The notes below the pieces were generated by a model. That model made no database searches. It saw only the letters and a list, made by a program, of their open reading frames with translations, and was not told the DNA's origin. Shown here one piece after another: positions 1 through 6,559 of a stretch of DNA of 21,078 nt. How positions within the stretch are numbered: the stretch's first letter is position 1; each line of letters starts with the position of its first letter. The stretch lies in the NCBI GenBank assembly GCA_023429685.1, contig JAEZDF010000119.1, positions 1 through 21,078 of the forward strand. Direction: 5' to 3'. This stretch comes from Bacillota bacterium (GTDB lineage Bacteria; Bacillota; Clostridia; Oscillospirales; Ruminococcaceae). The position numbers and the translations under genes were made by a program.

Positions 1-33
1 GAAGGCTTTATTTTGAAAGGAACAAGAAACAAC

Positions 34-1239
34 ATGGCTGTACAAAACGGGGATCGAATTCAAAAGGTGATGTCCGACATGGGCGTTGCATCGCGCAGAA
101 AATCGGAGGAGTATATCAAGCAGGGCAGGGTACAGGTTAACGGCAGAAAGGCCGAAATCGGCATGAGCGTCAACCCCAAAAAGGACATCATCATGCTGGA
201 CGGCGTGCGTCTGGATGCAGCGGAGGGCGGCAAAAAATACTATCTTGCCATGTACAAGCCCCGCGGTTACGTCACGACCATGAGCGATGAGCTTGGGCGA
301 AAGACCATCGTCGACCTACTGGCGGAGCTACCCGTTCGGGTTTACCCCGTGGGCAGGCTGGACAAGCAGAGCGAAGGCTTGCTGTTACTGACCAACGACG
401 GCGCGTTCGCGAACATGCTGACGCACCCAAGCCACGAGGTGACCAAGGTGTACCGCGTGACGGTAGAGGGCGTTGCAAGCGAGGAACAGCTGATACAGCT
501 TGCCGAGGGCGTAATAATAGATGGCAAAAGGACGCTGCCCGCTCAGGCAAAGGTGATTACCACCGGCGAAGGACGCACCGTCATCGAGATGATCATCCGT
601 GAAGGGCGCAACCGCCAGATTCGCAAGATGTGCGAGGCGGTTAATCTTGAGGTAAAACGGCTGCGCCGCACCATGATAGGACCCGTTAAGCTTTCGATGC
701 TTGCACCGGGCGAATATCGAGAACTAACGCCCGCAGAGCTTTCTGCCCTTCGTTCCATGGCGTCAAAGAGCCAGCGCAAAGACGCGCACGAAAAGGCAAA
801 GGAGACAGCGAAGGAAAATCGAACCCTGTCACGCGGTGCGAAACCACGCAGAGAGGGTGCGCGGCACAGTGACGCAAAGCCCCGCAGCGAAGGAACGCGC
901 TACGGCGAAGCAAAACCCCGTAACGAGGGTACTAAGTACGGCGAAGCGAAACCGCGTAACGGGGGTACTAAGTACGGCGAGACAAAGCCCCGCAGCGAGG
1001 GAACACGATACAACGAGAAAAAGCCCAGCAGTCCGGGCTCGCGATATGGCGAATCCAAGCCCCGCAGCGAGGGGACGAAGTACGGTGAGACAAAACCCGG
1101 CAGCGAGGGGGCACGGTACAGCGAGAAAAAGCCCGGCAGCCAAGGCTCGCGGTACGGTGAAGCGAAGCCTCGCAATGAGGGTGCCAAATACAACGAATCC
1201 AAGCCCCGCCGTAAGACCGACGGACCCCGCAACAAATAG
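34..1239 (+). CDS. rluB: RluB-type 23S rRNA pseudouridine synthase with long repetitive basic tail
   Basis: This is a pseudouridine synthase of the RsuA/RluB/RluF group, which isomerises a uridine in rRNA. An S4 RNA-binding domain occupies roughly residues 5-65 (RIQKVMSDMGVASRRKSEEY). The catalytic domain follows, with the motif GRLDKQSEGLLLLTNDG and the probable catalytic aspartate at D110. The basic stretch REGRNRQIRKMCEAV near 190-205 is also typical. The recognisable enzyme ends near residue 245. The remaining 150 or so residues are low complexity, rich in Lys, Arg, Gly, Pro, Ser and Tyr, and arranged as 12-residue repeats (see the repeat entry). Normal family members are about 235-260 residues. 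I chose ATG 34, preceded by AAGGA at 17-21; an upstream in-frame TTG at 13 lies just before that ribosome binding site and is less likely. RluB versus a paralogue cannot be decided by eye, but the Clostridia homologue is usually annotated RluB. Confidence 0.9.
   Translation: MAVQNGDRIQKVMSDMGVASRRKSEEYIKQGRVQVNGRKAEIGMSVNPKKDIIMLDGVRLDAAEGGKKYYLAMYKPRGYVTTMSDELGRKTIVDLLAELPVRVYPVGRLDKQSEGLLLLTNDGAFANMLTHPSHEVTKVYRVTVEGVASEEQLIQLAEGVIIDGKRTLPAQAKVITTGEGRTVIEMIIREGRNRQIRKMCEAVNLEVKRLRRTMIGPVKLSMLAPGEYRELTPAELSALRSMASKSQRKDAHEKAKETAKENRTLSRGAKPRREGARHSDAKPRSEGTRYGEAKPRNEGTKYGEAKPRNGGTKYGETKPRSEGTRYNEKKPSSPGSRYGESKPRSEGTKYGETKPGSEGARYSEKKPGSQGSRYGEAKPRNEGAKYNESKPRRKTDGPRNK
832..1191 (+). repeat. 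Ten tandem 36-bp coding repeats in the rluB tail
   Basis: Ten consecutive 36-base units encode 12-residue units of the pattern G-E-x-K-P-R-x-E-G-[TAS]-[RK]-Y, for example GEAKPRNEGTKY. A partial eleventh unit follows (NESKPRRK). Unit boundaries fall at 832, 868, 904, 940, 976, 1012, 1048, 1084, 1120 and 1156. The units are similar but not identical at DNA level. Changes concentrate at repeat positions 1, 3, 6-8 and 10, while K-P, G and the terminal Tyr are nearly constant. Because 36 is a multiple of three and the units lack stops in several frames, spurious open frames appear on both strands here. Confidence 0.93.
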
Positions 1240-1316
1240 ATGCACGCCATCGGCCTTGACAATGAAGTCCAGACGGCTTTGTTGCCAAGGCCGTGCTATG
1301 TGAACACCACTAAATG

Positions 1317-1349
1317 AATAAACAGTGATGTAGTCACTGTTTATTTTAT
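1317..1349 (+). terminator. Hairpin terminator downstream of rluB
   Basis: A perfect 12-bp inverted repeat, AATAAACAGTGA (1317-1328) and TCACTGTTTATT (1334-1345), encloses the loop TGTAG. T-rich sequence follows (TTTATTTTA overlapping the arm). The stem is AT-rich, so it may be a weak or bidirectional terminator. It lies 78 bases past the rluB stop and 56 bases before the next gene, as expected for a transcription boundary. Confidence 0.65.
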
Positions 1350-1404
1350 GGACTCGTATATGATTAGAATTGGGTAAACTATATGCAGACGAAAGGAACA
1401 AACA

Positions 1405-1791
1405 ATGGTAGAATTTTTACCCTGCCGCGACGCGGAACAGACCAGAACGATGTGCACCGACTCAGGAATCCCTTACGCCCCCCAGATGCACGCGTATACG
1501 GCGGTTCAAGATGAAACGCAGATCGGCTTTGCGCTGTTTTTGCTTGAGCCGGAGCGCGTGTTTATTCTGCACATTCCAAACGACGACTATCTTGCAGATG
1601 TTTTGGTGCGCAGTGCCATGAACAGTGCCCTTTTGCGGGGCATAGAAATGGTAAATTTTTCGCGATCAAACAACACACAGCTGTTGATGCTTCTTAAATT
1701 TGTAACTGGCGACATTAATCTGGATGTTCCAATCAAAAACTTTATCCACGACTGCAAAAATTGCGCAAATTCGCAAGGAAAGTCTTGTTGA
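1405..1791 (+). CDS. Hypothetical 128-residue protein, possibly a degenerate GNAT fold
   Basis: I do not recognise this gene with confidence. It begins with ATG behind a good ribosome binding site (GAAAGGA, 1391-1397, seven bases upstream). The protein is soluble, with no signal peptide or membrane segment. A hydrophobic strand region (IGFALFLLEPERVFILHI, about residues 35-52) is followed by a helix-like stretch (VLVRSAMNSALLRGIEM). This spacing recalls part of an acetyltransferase (GNAT) fold, but I cannot see the full acetyl-CoA loop (R/Q-x-x-G-x-G/A). The C-terminus carries a CKNC pair in FIHDCKNCANSQ plus a final Cys, which could bind metal or form a disulfide. It lies between a terminator and the carboxyltransferase cluster. 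The cluster's probable promoter overlaps its stop codon, so it may be independent of the cluster. Codon use resembles the neighbours. It is a real gene; its function is unknown. Confidence 0.75.
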   Translation: MVEFLPCRDAEQTRTMCTDSGIPYAPQMHAYTAVQDETQIGFALFLLEPERVFILHIPNDDYLADVLVRSAMNSALLRGIEMVNFSRSNNTQLLMLLKFVTGDINLDVPIKNFIHDCKNCANSQGKSC

Positions 1792-1813
1792 AACAGACAT
1801 AATAGTGTATACT
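1785..1813 (+). promoter_or_regulatory. Candidate sigma-A promoter for the carboxyltransferase cluster
   Basis: TTGTTG (1785-1790) and TATACT (1808-1813) are separated by 17 bases. The -10 matches the consensus at five of six positions, while the -35 is weak. It overlaps the stop codon of the preceding gene and would leave a leader of roughly 95 bases before the ATG at 1917. A TTGACG at 1858 was also seen but has no -10 at a sensible distance. Confidence 0.4.
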
Positions 1814-1916
1814 TAATTTGATTACGCAAAAGTTAATTCGTTAAATTTTTGTCGCAGTTGACGGTAATTCTCAGCTAGGCCGTCCTCATACTAGACATGG
1901 AAACGGAGGAAAAAAG

Positions 1917-3296
1917 ATGAGTCCTGCAAACAAGTTGGAACGTTTAACACAAAACCTATCGCAGATCGATCCTGCATCCGCTGCACGGGTGCGTCTTGCA
2001 AAGCTATTTGACGAGGGAACCTTTGTTGAAATAGACGCTTTTGCAATGGCTATGGGTAACGCGGGTGCTGTAGCAATCGGCTATGGTACGGTTGATGGCA
2101 GCACGGTGTTCGCATTTGCTCAGGACAGCGGCTCCGCATCGGGCGCTGTGGATAAGGTACATGCCCAGAAGATTAAGAAGGTCTATTCCCTTGCAACCAA
2201 AACAGGCGCACCCGTAGTGGGAATCTATGATTCCAACGGAGCAAGCCTTGCAAACCCCGCCGATACCATGGCGGCTTACGGCGAGCTGCTTGCTCTTTCA
2301 AACAACATCTCGGGTGTTGTGCCCCAGCTTTCCGTGGTGCTTGGTCCCTGCGTAGGCAGCGCCGCACTGATAGCGCTGGGTGCTGATTTTGTAATAGCAA
2401 GCGAAGCAGCCGAGATCTCTTTGGGTGTTCCTGCCCAAGGTAGCGCGAAGAACGCCGCCCAAACCGGTGTTGCGCATATCCTTTCTAAGGATGAGGACGA
2501 AGCGATTGTTTCGGCAAAGAAGCTGCTCGCGCTTCTGCCTTCAAACAACCTGTCCGACGCTCCCGCGTGGGATTACACCGAGACAGCCGGCGCACAGGAC
2601 GTACTGGCAGCTGCGGGAGAAAACCCCTGCGGCAGTGACATCGCCGAGATAGTCAAGGGCATTGCCGATGACGCAAGCGTTGTAGAACTGCAAAGCGAGT
2701 TCGGTAAGGGTTGCTATGCGGCACTTGCTACCGTTGGTGGTCAGGTTGTGGGTGTTGCTGCTGCGTTTGGCGCGCTTGCAGCCGACGAGTGCGCAAAGCT
2801 TGCGCGTTTGGTCAGCATCTGCGACGCATTCTCCATCCCCGTTATTACACTCGTTAATACTTCGGGCTTCGAAGCCTCCGCTCTCGGCGCGCGTGACGCA
2901 GCAAAGCTTGCGCATGTTTACGCCGAGGCAACCACCGCAAAGGTATCGGTTGTTGCGGGCAAGGCTTACGGCGGCGCTTATATTGCCCTTGCTGGCAAGG
3001 GCGCAAACGCCGACATGACGTTTGCTTGGCCGGGCGCAGTCATCTCCCCGCTTAAGCCCGAGACCGCTGTCGCGTTTTTGTACAGCGACCGCATCACCGC
3101 CGACAAAACCCGCGAGGCGGTAGAAGCCGAGTACAAGGACAACGAGGCAAGCCCCTTTGCATACGCAGCAAGCGGACAGCTTGACGCGGTGATTAACCCC
3201 GTCGACACCCGCGCTAGCATTATCTCGGCTCTTGATATGCTGTCGGGTAAGCGGGTTGCTACCCTGCCTAAGAAACACAGCAACATGCCCCTGTAA
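1917..3296 (+). CDS. Acyl-CoA carboxyltransferase subunit (12S/MmdA/PccB-like, divergent and short)
   Basis: This is a biotin-dependent carboxyltransferase of the MmdA/PccB superfamily, which moves CO2 between carboxybiotin and an acyl-CoA. It has the usual two crotonase-like halves. The N-half includes SGAVDKVHAQKIKKVYSLA, GVVPQLSVVLGPCVGSAAL and KKLLALLPSNN. The C-half includes KLARLVSICDAFSIPVITLV and AYGGAYIAL followed by AWPGAV. The Gly-Ala pairs that form the two oxyanion holes in this family are present (G108-A109 and G353-A354). However, the usual DSGGAR motif reads DSNGAS (residues 105-110), and the VPGF...GGIIRHGAK segment is shortened to TSGFEASALGARDAAKL. At 459 residues it is about 50 shorter than typical 12S/MmdA proteins. 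AAACGGAGGAAAAAAG precedes the ATG. It is followed by a biotin carrier and a 5S-like subunit. The acyl-CoA substrate cannot be read from sequence; methylmalonyl-, propionyl-, acetyl- or glutaconyl-CoA are all possible. Confidence 0.85.
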   Translation: MSPANKLERLTQNLSQIDPASAARVRLAKLFDEGTFVEIDAFAMAMGNAGAVAIGYGTVDGSTVFAFAQDSGSASGAVDKVHAQKIKKVYSLATKTGAPVVGIYDSNGASLANPADTMAAYGELLALSNNISGVVPQLSVVLGPCVGSAALIALGADFVIASEAAEISLGVPAQGSAKNAAQTGVAHILSKDEDEAIVSAKKLLALLPSNNLSDAPAWDYTETAGAQDVLAAAGENPCGSDIAEIVKGIADDASVVELQSEFGKGCYAALATVGGQVVGVAAAFGALAADECAKLARLVSICDAFSIPVITLVNTSGFEASALGARDAAKLAHVYAEATTAKVSVVAGKAYGGAYIALAGKGANADMTFAWPGAVISPLKPETAVAFLYSDRITADKTREAVEAEYKDNEASPFAYAASGQLDAVINPVDTRASIISALDMLSGKRVATLPKKHSNMPL

Positions 3297-3416
3297 CAAA
3301 TGAATGATAACCGTGCCGCGCAAGGCGCACGGGCAGATAGACAGGTCACACCGCCGTAACGCCGTGCAGCGGTTGGCAATCAATACAACACGGCAAAAAG
3401 AAAGGATGAAACACAG

Positions 3417-3821
3417 ATGAAAAGGTTTAACATAACCGTTAACGGCAAGGCTTATGATGTTGTGGTAGACGAAGCAAACGGAGCGGCTCCCTCTCCTGTG
3501 GCAGCACCCGCTCCCGCACCGGCAGCGGCACCCGCACCCGCGGCTGCTCCTGCAGCAGCCCCTGCTCCCGCAGCAGCCCCTGCCCCCGCACCAACCGCCG
3601 CGACAGGCTCCACAACAGTGAATGCCCCGATGCCCGGCACCATCCTTGATGTAAAGGTCAAGGCGGGCGATACCATTAAAGAGGGCGACGTAGTGGTCAT
3701 CCTTGAGGCAATGAAGATGGAGAATGAGATTATGTCTCCCGTATCGGGCACTGTGGCATCCGTTAACGTAACCAAGGGTCAATCGGTTAACACCAACGAC
3801 CTGATTGCGTCCATTTCGTAA
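3417..3821 (+). CDS. Biotin carboxyl carrier protein with Ala-Pro linker (1.3S/MmdC-like)
   Basis: This 134-residue protein carries biotin and shuttles the carboxyl group between two carboxyltransferase active sites. Residues 1-20 form a short N-terminal strand region (MKRFNITVNGKAYDVVVDE), as in 1.3S and MmdC proteins. Residues 22-63 are an almost pure Ala/Pro linker, a flexible swinging arm. Residues 65-134 are the biotinyl domain, with the motif EAMKMEN and the biotin-accepting lysine at K100 (codon 3714-3716). There is no membrane segment, so it is a free soluble carrier rather than part of OadA. It lies 120 bases after the 12S-like gene and 53 before the 5S-like gene. AGAAAGGATG provides the ribosome binding site. 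A biotin ligase and biotin carboxylase would be encoded elsewhere; no carboxylase subunit is seen in the window. Confidence 0.93.
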   Translation: MKRFNITVNGKAYDVVVDEANGAAPSPVAAPAPAPAAAPAPAAAPAAAPAPAAAPAPAPTAATGSTTVNAPMPGTILDVKVKAGDTIKEGDVVVILEAMKMENEIMSPVSGTVASVNVTKGQSVNTNDLIASIS

Positions 3822-3874
3822 CGGACTAATTCGTACACGTTACTAACGATCTAGGAAAGAGGGGTGCCTATTTT

Positions 3875-5275
3875 ATGGCTCAAGTTAAGATAACAGAAAC
3901 CGTCCTGCGCGACGCGCACCAGTCACTGATTGCTACCCGCATGACGCTCGCCGAGATGGAGCCCATCCTGTCGGCGATGGATGAGGTCGGCTACTATTCG
4001 GTAGAGGCATGGGGCGGTGCGACGTTTGACGCCTGCCTGCGCTTTTTAAACGAAGACCCGTGGGAGAGACTGCGCGTCATCAAAAAACTCATGCCCAAAA
4101 CAAAGATTCAGATGCTGTTCCGCGGGCAGAATATGCTCGGCTACCGCCACTATGCAGATGACGTGGTAGACTACTTCGTTAAGAAGATGGTGGATAACGG
4201 CATTGATATCCTGCGTATATTCGACGCACTCAACGATATCCGCAATCTCGAAACCTCCATCAAGGCGGCAAAGAAGGTTGGCGCGCACGTTCAGGGCGCC
4301 ATCTCCTATACCACCAGTGAGGTTCACACCGTCGACTACTTTGTAAACTACGCAAAGCAGCTAGAGAGCGCGGGTGCTGACTCCATCTGCATCAAGGACA
4401 TGGCGGCGCTGATTACCCCCTATGCCGCAGAGCAGCTTGTTACCGCACTGAAGAAGAACGTAAAAGTACCGATTCAGATGCACACCCACTATACATCGGG
4501 TCTTGCGTCGATGGTTATGATTAAATCCATCGAAGCGGGTGTGGATATCATTGATACCGCAGCCTCTCCGCTTGCGCTGGGTACCTCCCATGCGCCCACC
4601 GAGTCGATGGTTGCCGCCCTTCAGGGCACACCGTACGACACCGGTCTTGACCTAAAGAAGCTTGACGTGGTGCGCGCGCACTTTGCTAAGCTGCGTGACA
4701 AATACCTTGAGAACGGACTGCTCGATCCCAAGATGCTGGGCGTTGACGCCAACACCCTGATCTATCAGGTACCGGGCGGCATGCTTTCAAACCTGAACTC
4801 ACAGCTCAAGCAGGCAGGCAAAATCGACCTGTTTGAAGAGGTGCTTGCCGAGGTTCCCAGAGTGCGTCAAGAGTCGGGAATGCCCCCGCTGGTTACCCCC
4901 ACCTCGCAGATTGTGGGTACACAGGCGGTGTTCAACGTGCTCAATGGCGAGCGTTACAAGACGGTTACCAAGGAGTTTAAGGGCATGGTACGCGGCGAGT
5001 ACGGCAAGACCCCGCTGCCCATTGACCCCGCGTTCCGCAAGAAGATTATCGGTGACGAACAGCCGATCGACTGCCGTCCCGCCGACCTGCTTGCAGACGA
5101 GCTGGATAAGCTGCGCGCGGAGGTTCCGCCCGCACTGCTTGAGCAGGAGGAGGATGTGCTCAGCTACGCACAGTTTGGTCAGGTCGCTATCAAGTTCTTT
5201 GAGCAGCGCGCCGCCGCCAAATATGGTGTGGATGCAAAGCATGCCGATGCAAAGACTGCGGTACATCCCGTATAA
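3875..5275 (+). CDS. oadA: Pyruvate/oxaloacetate carboxyltransferase subunit (OadA N-terminal / transcarboxylase 5S-like)
   Basis: This TIM-barrel carboxyltransferase interconverts pyruvate and oxaloacetate using carboxybiotin. Family hallmarks are ETVLRDAHQSLIATRM at the start, GATFDACLRFLNEDPWERLR, FRGQNMLGYRHYADDVV, LRIFDALND, and ICIKDMAALITP containing the lysine that is carbamylated in this family (K174). Metal ligands expected from the family are visible at D13, H203 and H205 (HTHYTSG). A C-terminal PYC/OADA domain follows (residues about 300-460). At 466 residues it ends before where full-length OadA would have its own linker and biotinyl domain. That role is supplied by the separate carrier just upstream, as in transcarboxylase 5S. 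The ribosome binding site AAAGAGGGG lies ten bases before the ATG. A strong terminator 20 bases downstream closes the cluster. No OadB or OadG homologue is adjacent. Confidence 0.92.
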   Translation: MAQVKITETVLRDAHQSLIATRMTLAEMEPILSAMDEVGYYSVEAWGGATFDACLRFLNEDPWERLRVIKKLMPKTKIQMLFRGQNMLGYRHYADDVVDYFVKKMVDNGIDILRIFDALNDIRNLETSIKAAKKVGAHVQGAISYTTSEVHTVDYFVNYAKQLESAGADSICIKDMAALITPYAAEQLVTALKKNVKVPIQMHTHYTSGLASMVMIKSIEAGVDIIDTAASPLALGTSHAPTESMVAALQGTPYDTGLDLKKLDVVRAHFAKLRDKYLENGLLDPKMLGVDANTLIYQVPGGMLSNLNSQLKQAGKIDLFEEVLAEVPRVRQESGMPPLVTPTSQIVGTQAVFNVLNGERYKTVTKEFKGMVRGEYGKTPLPIDPAFRKKIIGDEQPIDCRPADLLADELDKLRAEVPPALLEQEEDVLSYAQFGQVAIKFFEQRAAAKYGVDAKHADAKTAVHPV

Positions 5276-5294
5276 GCACGATTTGCTGATTACT

Positions 5295-5325
5295 AGAACA
5301 GGGCAGACAATGCCCTGTTCTTTTG
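5295..5325 (+). terminator. Strong rho-independent terminator after the carboxyltransferase cluster
   Basis: GAACAGGGCA (5296-5305) and TGCCCTGTTC (5311-5320) form a perfect 10-bp stem with loop GACAA, extended by one A-T pair. TTTTGT follows directly. The position just after the OadA stop is canonical. Confidence 0.9.
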
Positions 5326-5407
5326 TCGTAAAAGCAAAATGGCAATGGGCTCGGATAATGTTAAACACACATTGTTGTTTGACCTTTTTATGTAAATGGT
5401 TTTTGTG

Positions 5408-5437
5408 TTGACAACCGCACTGTAATGATAGTAAAAT
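5408..5437 (+). promoter_or_regulatory. Sigma-A promoter for the yicC-remA-gmk-rpoZ operon
   Basis: A perfect -35 TTGACA (5408-5413) and a -10 TAAAAT (5432-5437) are separated by 18 bases. It lies between the terminator of the preceding cluster and yicC. Transcription would start near 5444 and leave a leader of about 135 bases. In the 305-base gap 5276-5580 this promoter, the terminator at 5295 and the hairpin at 5485 are the only features I see. Confidence 0.75.
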
Positions 5438-5484
5438 ATAGGGTAGTAACTTGTTGCGTTTTGCACAAGGTTTTATAAAAAGCA

Positions 5485-5505
5485 AAAGGGGCATAAGGCC
5501 CCTTT
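5485..5505 (+). promoter_or_regulatory. Hairpin in the yicC 5' leader
   Basis: AAAGGGGC (5485-5492) pairs with GCCCCTTT (5498-5505) across a 5-base loop. It is followed by CCCACAT rather than a T-run on the + strand, so it does not look like a + strand terminator. Read on the minus strand it is followed by TGCTTTTTAT and could stop antisense transcription. It falls inside the transcript predicted from the 5408 promoter, about 75 bases before the start codon. A regulatory role is not shown. Confidence 0.4.
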
Positions 5506-5580
5506 CCCACATATCACTCCGGTTTTATGTCCGTTTTGTTGGGGCATATAACCCGCCAAAGAAAGGACATGGACGATAAC

Positions 5581-6477
5581 GTGATACGAAGCATGACGGG
5601 CTATGGCCGCGCACAGCAGATTATCGACGGCAGGGACATTTTGGTTGAGATTAAGGCGGTTAACCACCGCTTTTTCGAGTTCTCGGTGCGTGCGCCGCGT
5701 GCCTACGGGTATCTGGAGGAAAAGCTTAAGACCTTTGTGCAGGGGGGCATCTCCCGCGGCAAGGTGGAGGTAAACGTTACCATCTTCACCCTGGAGGGCA
5801 GTGATGCCAAGATAGAGATTAACCATGAGCTTGCAGCGTCCTATGTAAAGGGTCTGCGCGCCCTTGCAGGGGAGCTTACTGCCCGCGAAGGGCTTTCGGT
5901 GGCGGATGATCTGTCCCTTTCGGTGCTTGCCCAGTTTGGCGACATCTTCACCGTACGCAAGGAAATGCCAGAGGAAGAGACCATCTGGCAGGGCGTAAAA
6001 ACCGTGGCGGAACAGGCACTCTCTTCGTTTGTTGCGATGCGCGAGACCGAAGGGCTTCGCCTAAAAGAGGACATCCTCTCCCGTCTTGCCTTTATCGGCG
6101 ATGCAGTAAAAACTGTGGAGCAACGCTCTCCCCAGACGGTCGCGGAATACCGTGAACGCCTGTTTGCAAAGATGAGCGAGGTTTTACAAGATAAGAACAT
6201 CGAGCCGGCGCGCCTACTTACCGAGGCCGCCGTTTACGCAGACCGTGTGGCGGTAGACGAAGAAACCGTTCGTCTGAAGAGCCATCTTGACCAGTTTGCC
6301 CAGCTACTCGAAGAGGGCGGTCAAACGGGTCGCAAGCTTGACTTTTTGGTACAAGAGATTAACCGCGAGACCAACACCATCGGTTCCAAGGCACAGGACG
6401 TGGATATTGCTCGCGTGGTTGTGGATATGAAGGCGGAGATCGAAAAGATTCGCGAGCAGATTCAGAACATAGAGTAG
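5581..6477 (+). CDS. yicC: YicC/YloC-family endoribonuclease
   Basis: YicC family proteins are metal-dependent endoribonucleases that take part in RNA turnover. The N-terminal signature IRSMTGYGRAQ is clear, followed by VEIKAVNHRFFEFSVRAPR (about residues 22-40). The conserved C-terminal block GRKLDFLVQEINRETNTIGSKA is at about 264-283, and the protein ends in a coiled region (KAEIEKIREQIQNIE). The length of 298 residues is typical. The start is uncertain. Family members begin two or three residues before SMTGYGR, which favours GTG 5581 with GAAAGGA 13 bases upstream. ATG 5569 adds four residues but sits only one base after that ribosome binding site. ATG 5527 adds a non-conserved segment and has no ribosome binding site. 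It heads the conserved block yicC-remA-gmk-rpoZ. Confidence 0.93.
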   Translation: MIRSMTGYGRAQQIIDGRDILVEIKAVNHRFFEFSVRAPRAYGYLEEKLKTFVQGGISRGKVEVNVTIFTLEGSDAKIEINHELAASYVKGLRALAGELTAREGLSVADDLSLSVLAQFGDIFTVRKEMPEEETIWQGVKTVAEQALSSFVAMRETEGLRLKEDILSRLAFIGDAVKTVEQRSPQTVAEYRERLFAKMSEVLQDKNIEPARLLTEAAVYADRVAVDEETVRLKSHLDQFAQLLEEGGQTGRKLDFLVQEINRETNTIGSKAQDVDIARVVVDMKAEIEKIREQIQNIE

Positions 6478-6489
6478 CGCGCCCCAAAC

Positions 6490-6508
6490 GCAGGGGGCTT
6501 TTCCCTGC
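6490..6508 (+). other. Short intergenic hairpin between yicC and remA
   Basis: GCAGGG (6490-6495) and CCCTGC (6503-6508) are separated by GGCTTTT. There is no T-run after the stem, so termination is unlikely. It could mark processing or stability differences between yicC and the downstream genes. It is short enough to be fortuitous. Confidence 0.25.
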
Positions 6509-6559
6509 AGCGCATATCCATCTGGGTTTACGCTGTAGGAGAAAAAGGAGAATAAGTGT

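Noticed and set aside
829..1401. 190-residue minus-strand open frame and overlapping frames opposite the rluB tail
   Set aside because: They arise from the 36-base repeat of rluB, lack ribosome binding sites, and show repetitive low-complexity products with no recognisable fold.
1858..1892. TTGACG with CATACT as an alternative promoter for the carboxyltransferase cluster
   Set aside because: The spacer would be 23 bases, too long for a sigma-A promoter.
3300..3359. 19-codon open frame between the 12S-like and biotin carrier genes, as a possible OadG remnant
   Set aside because: It encodes a hydrophilic peptide with no membrane helix and has no ribosome binding site. Nothing links it to OadG.
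2541..3782. 413-residue minus-strand open frame opposite the carboxyltransferase and biotin carrier genes
   Set aside because: The product is Cys/Gly/Arg-rich where it lies opposite the Ala-Pro linker, a typical shadow of GC-rich coding sequence. Both sense genes are certain.
4799..5512. 237-residue minus-strand open frame overlapping oadA and its terminator
   Set aside because: It runs across a strong + strand terminator and promoter, and its product resembles no protein family I know.
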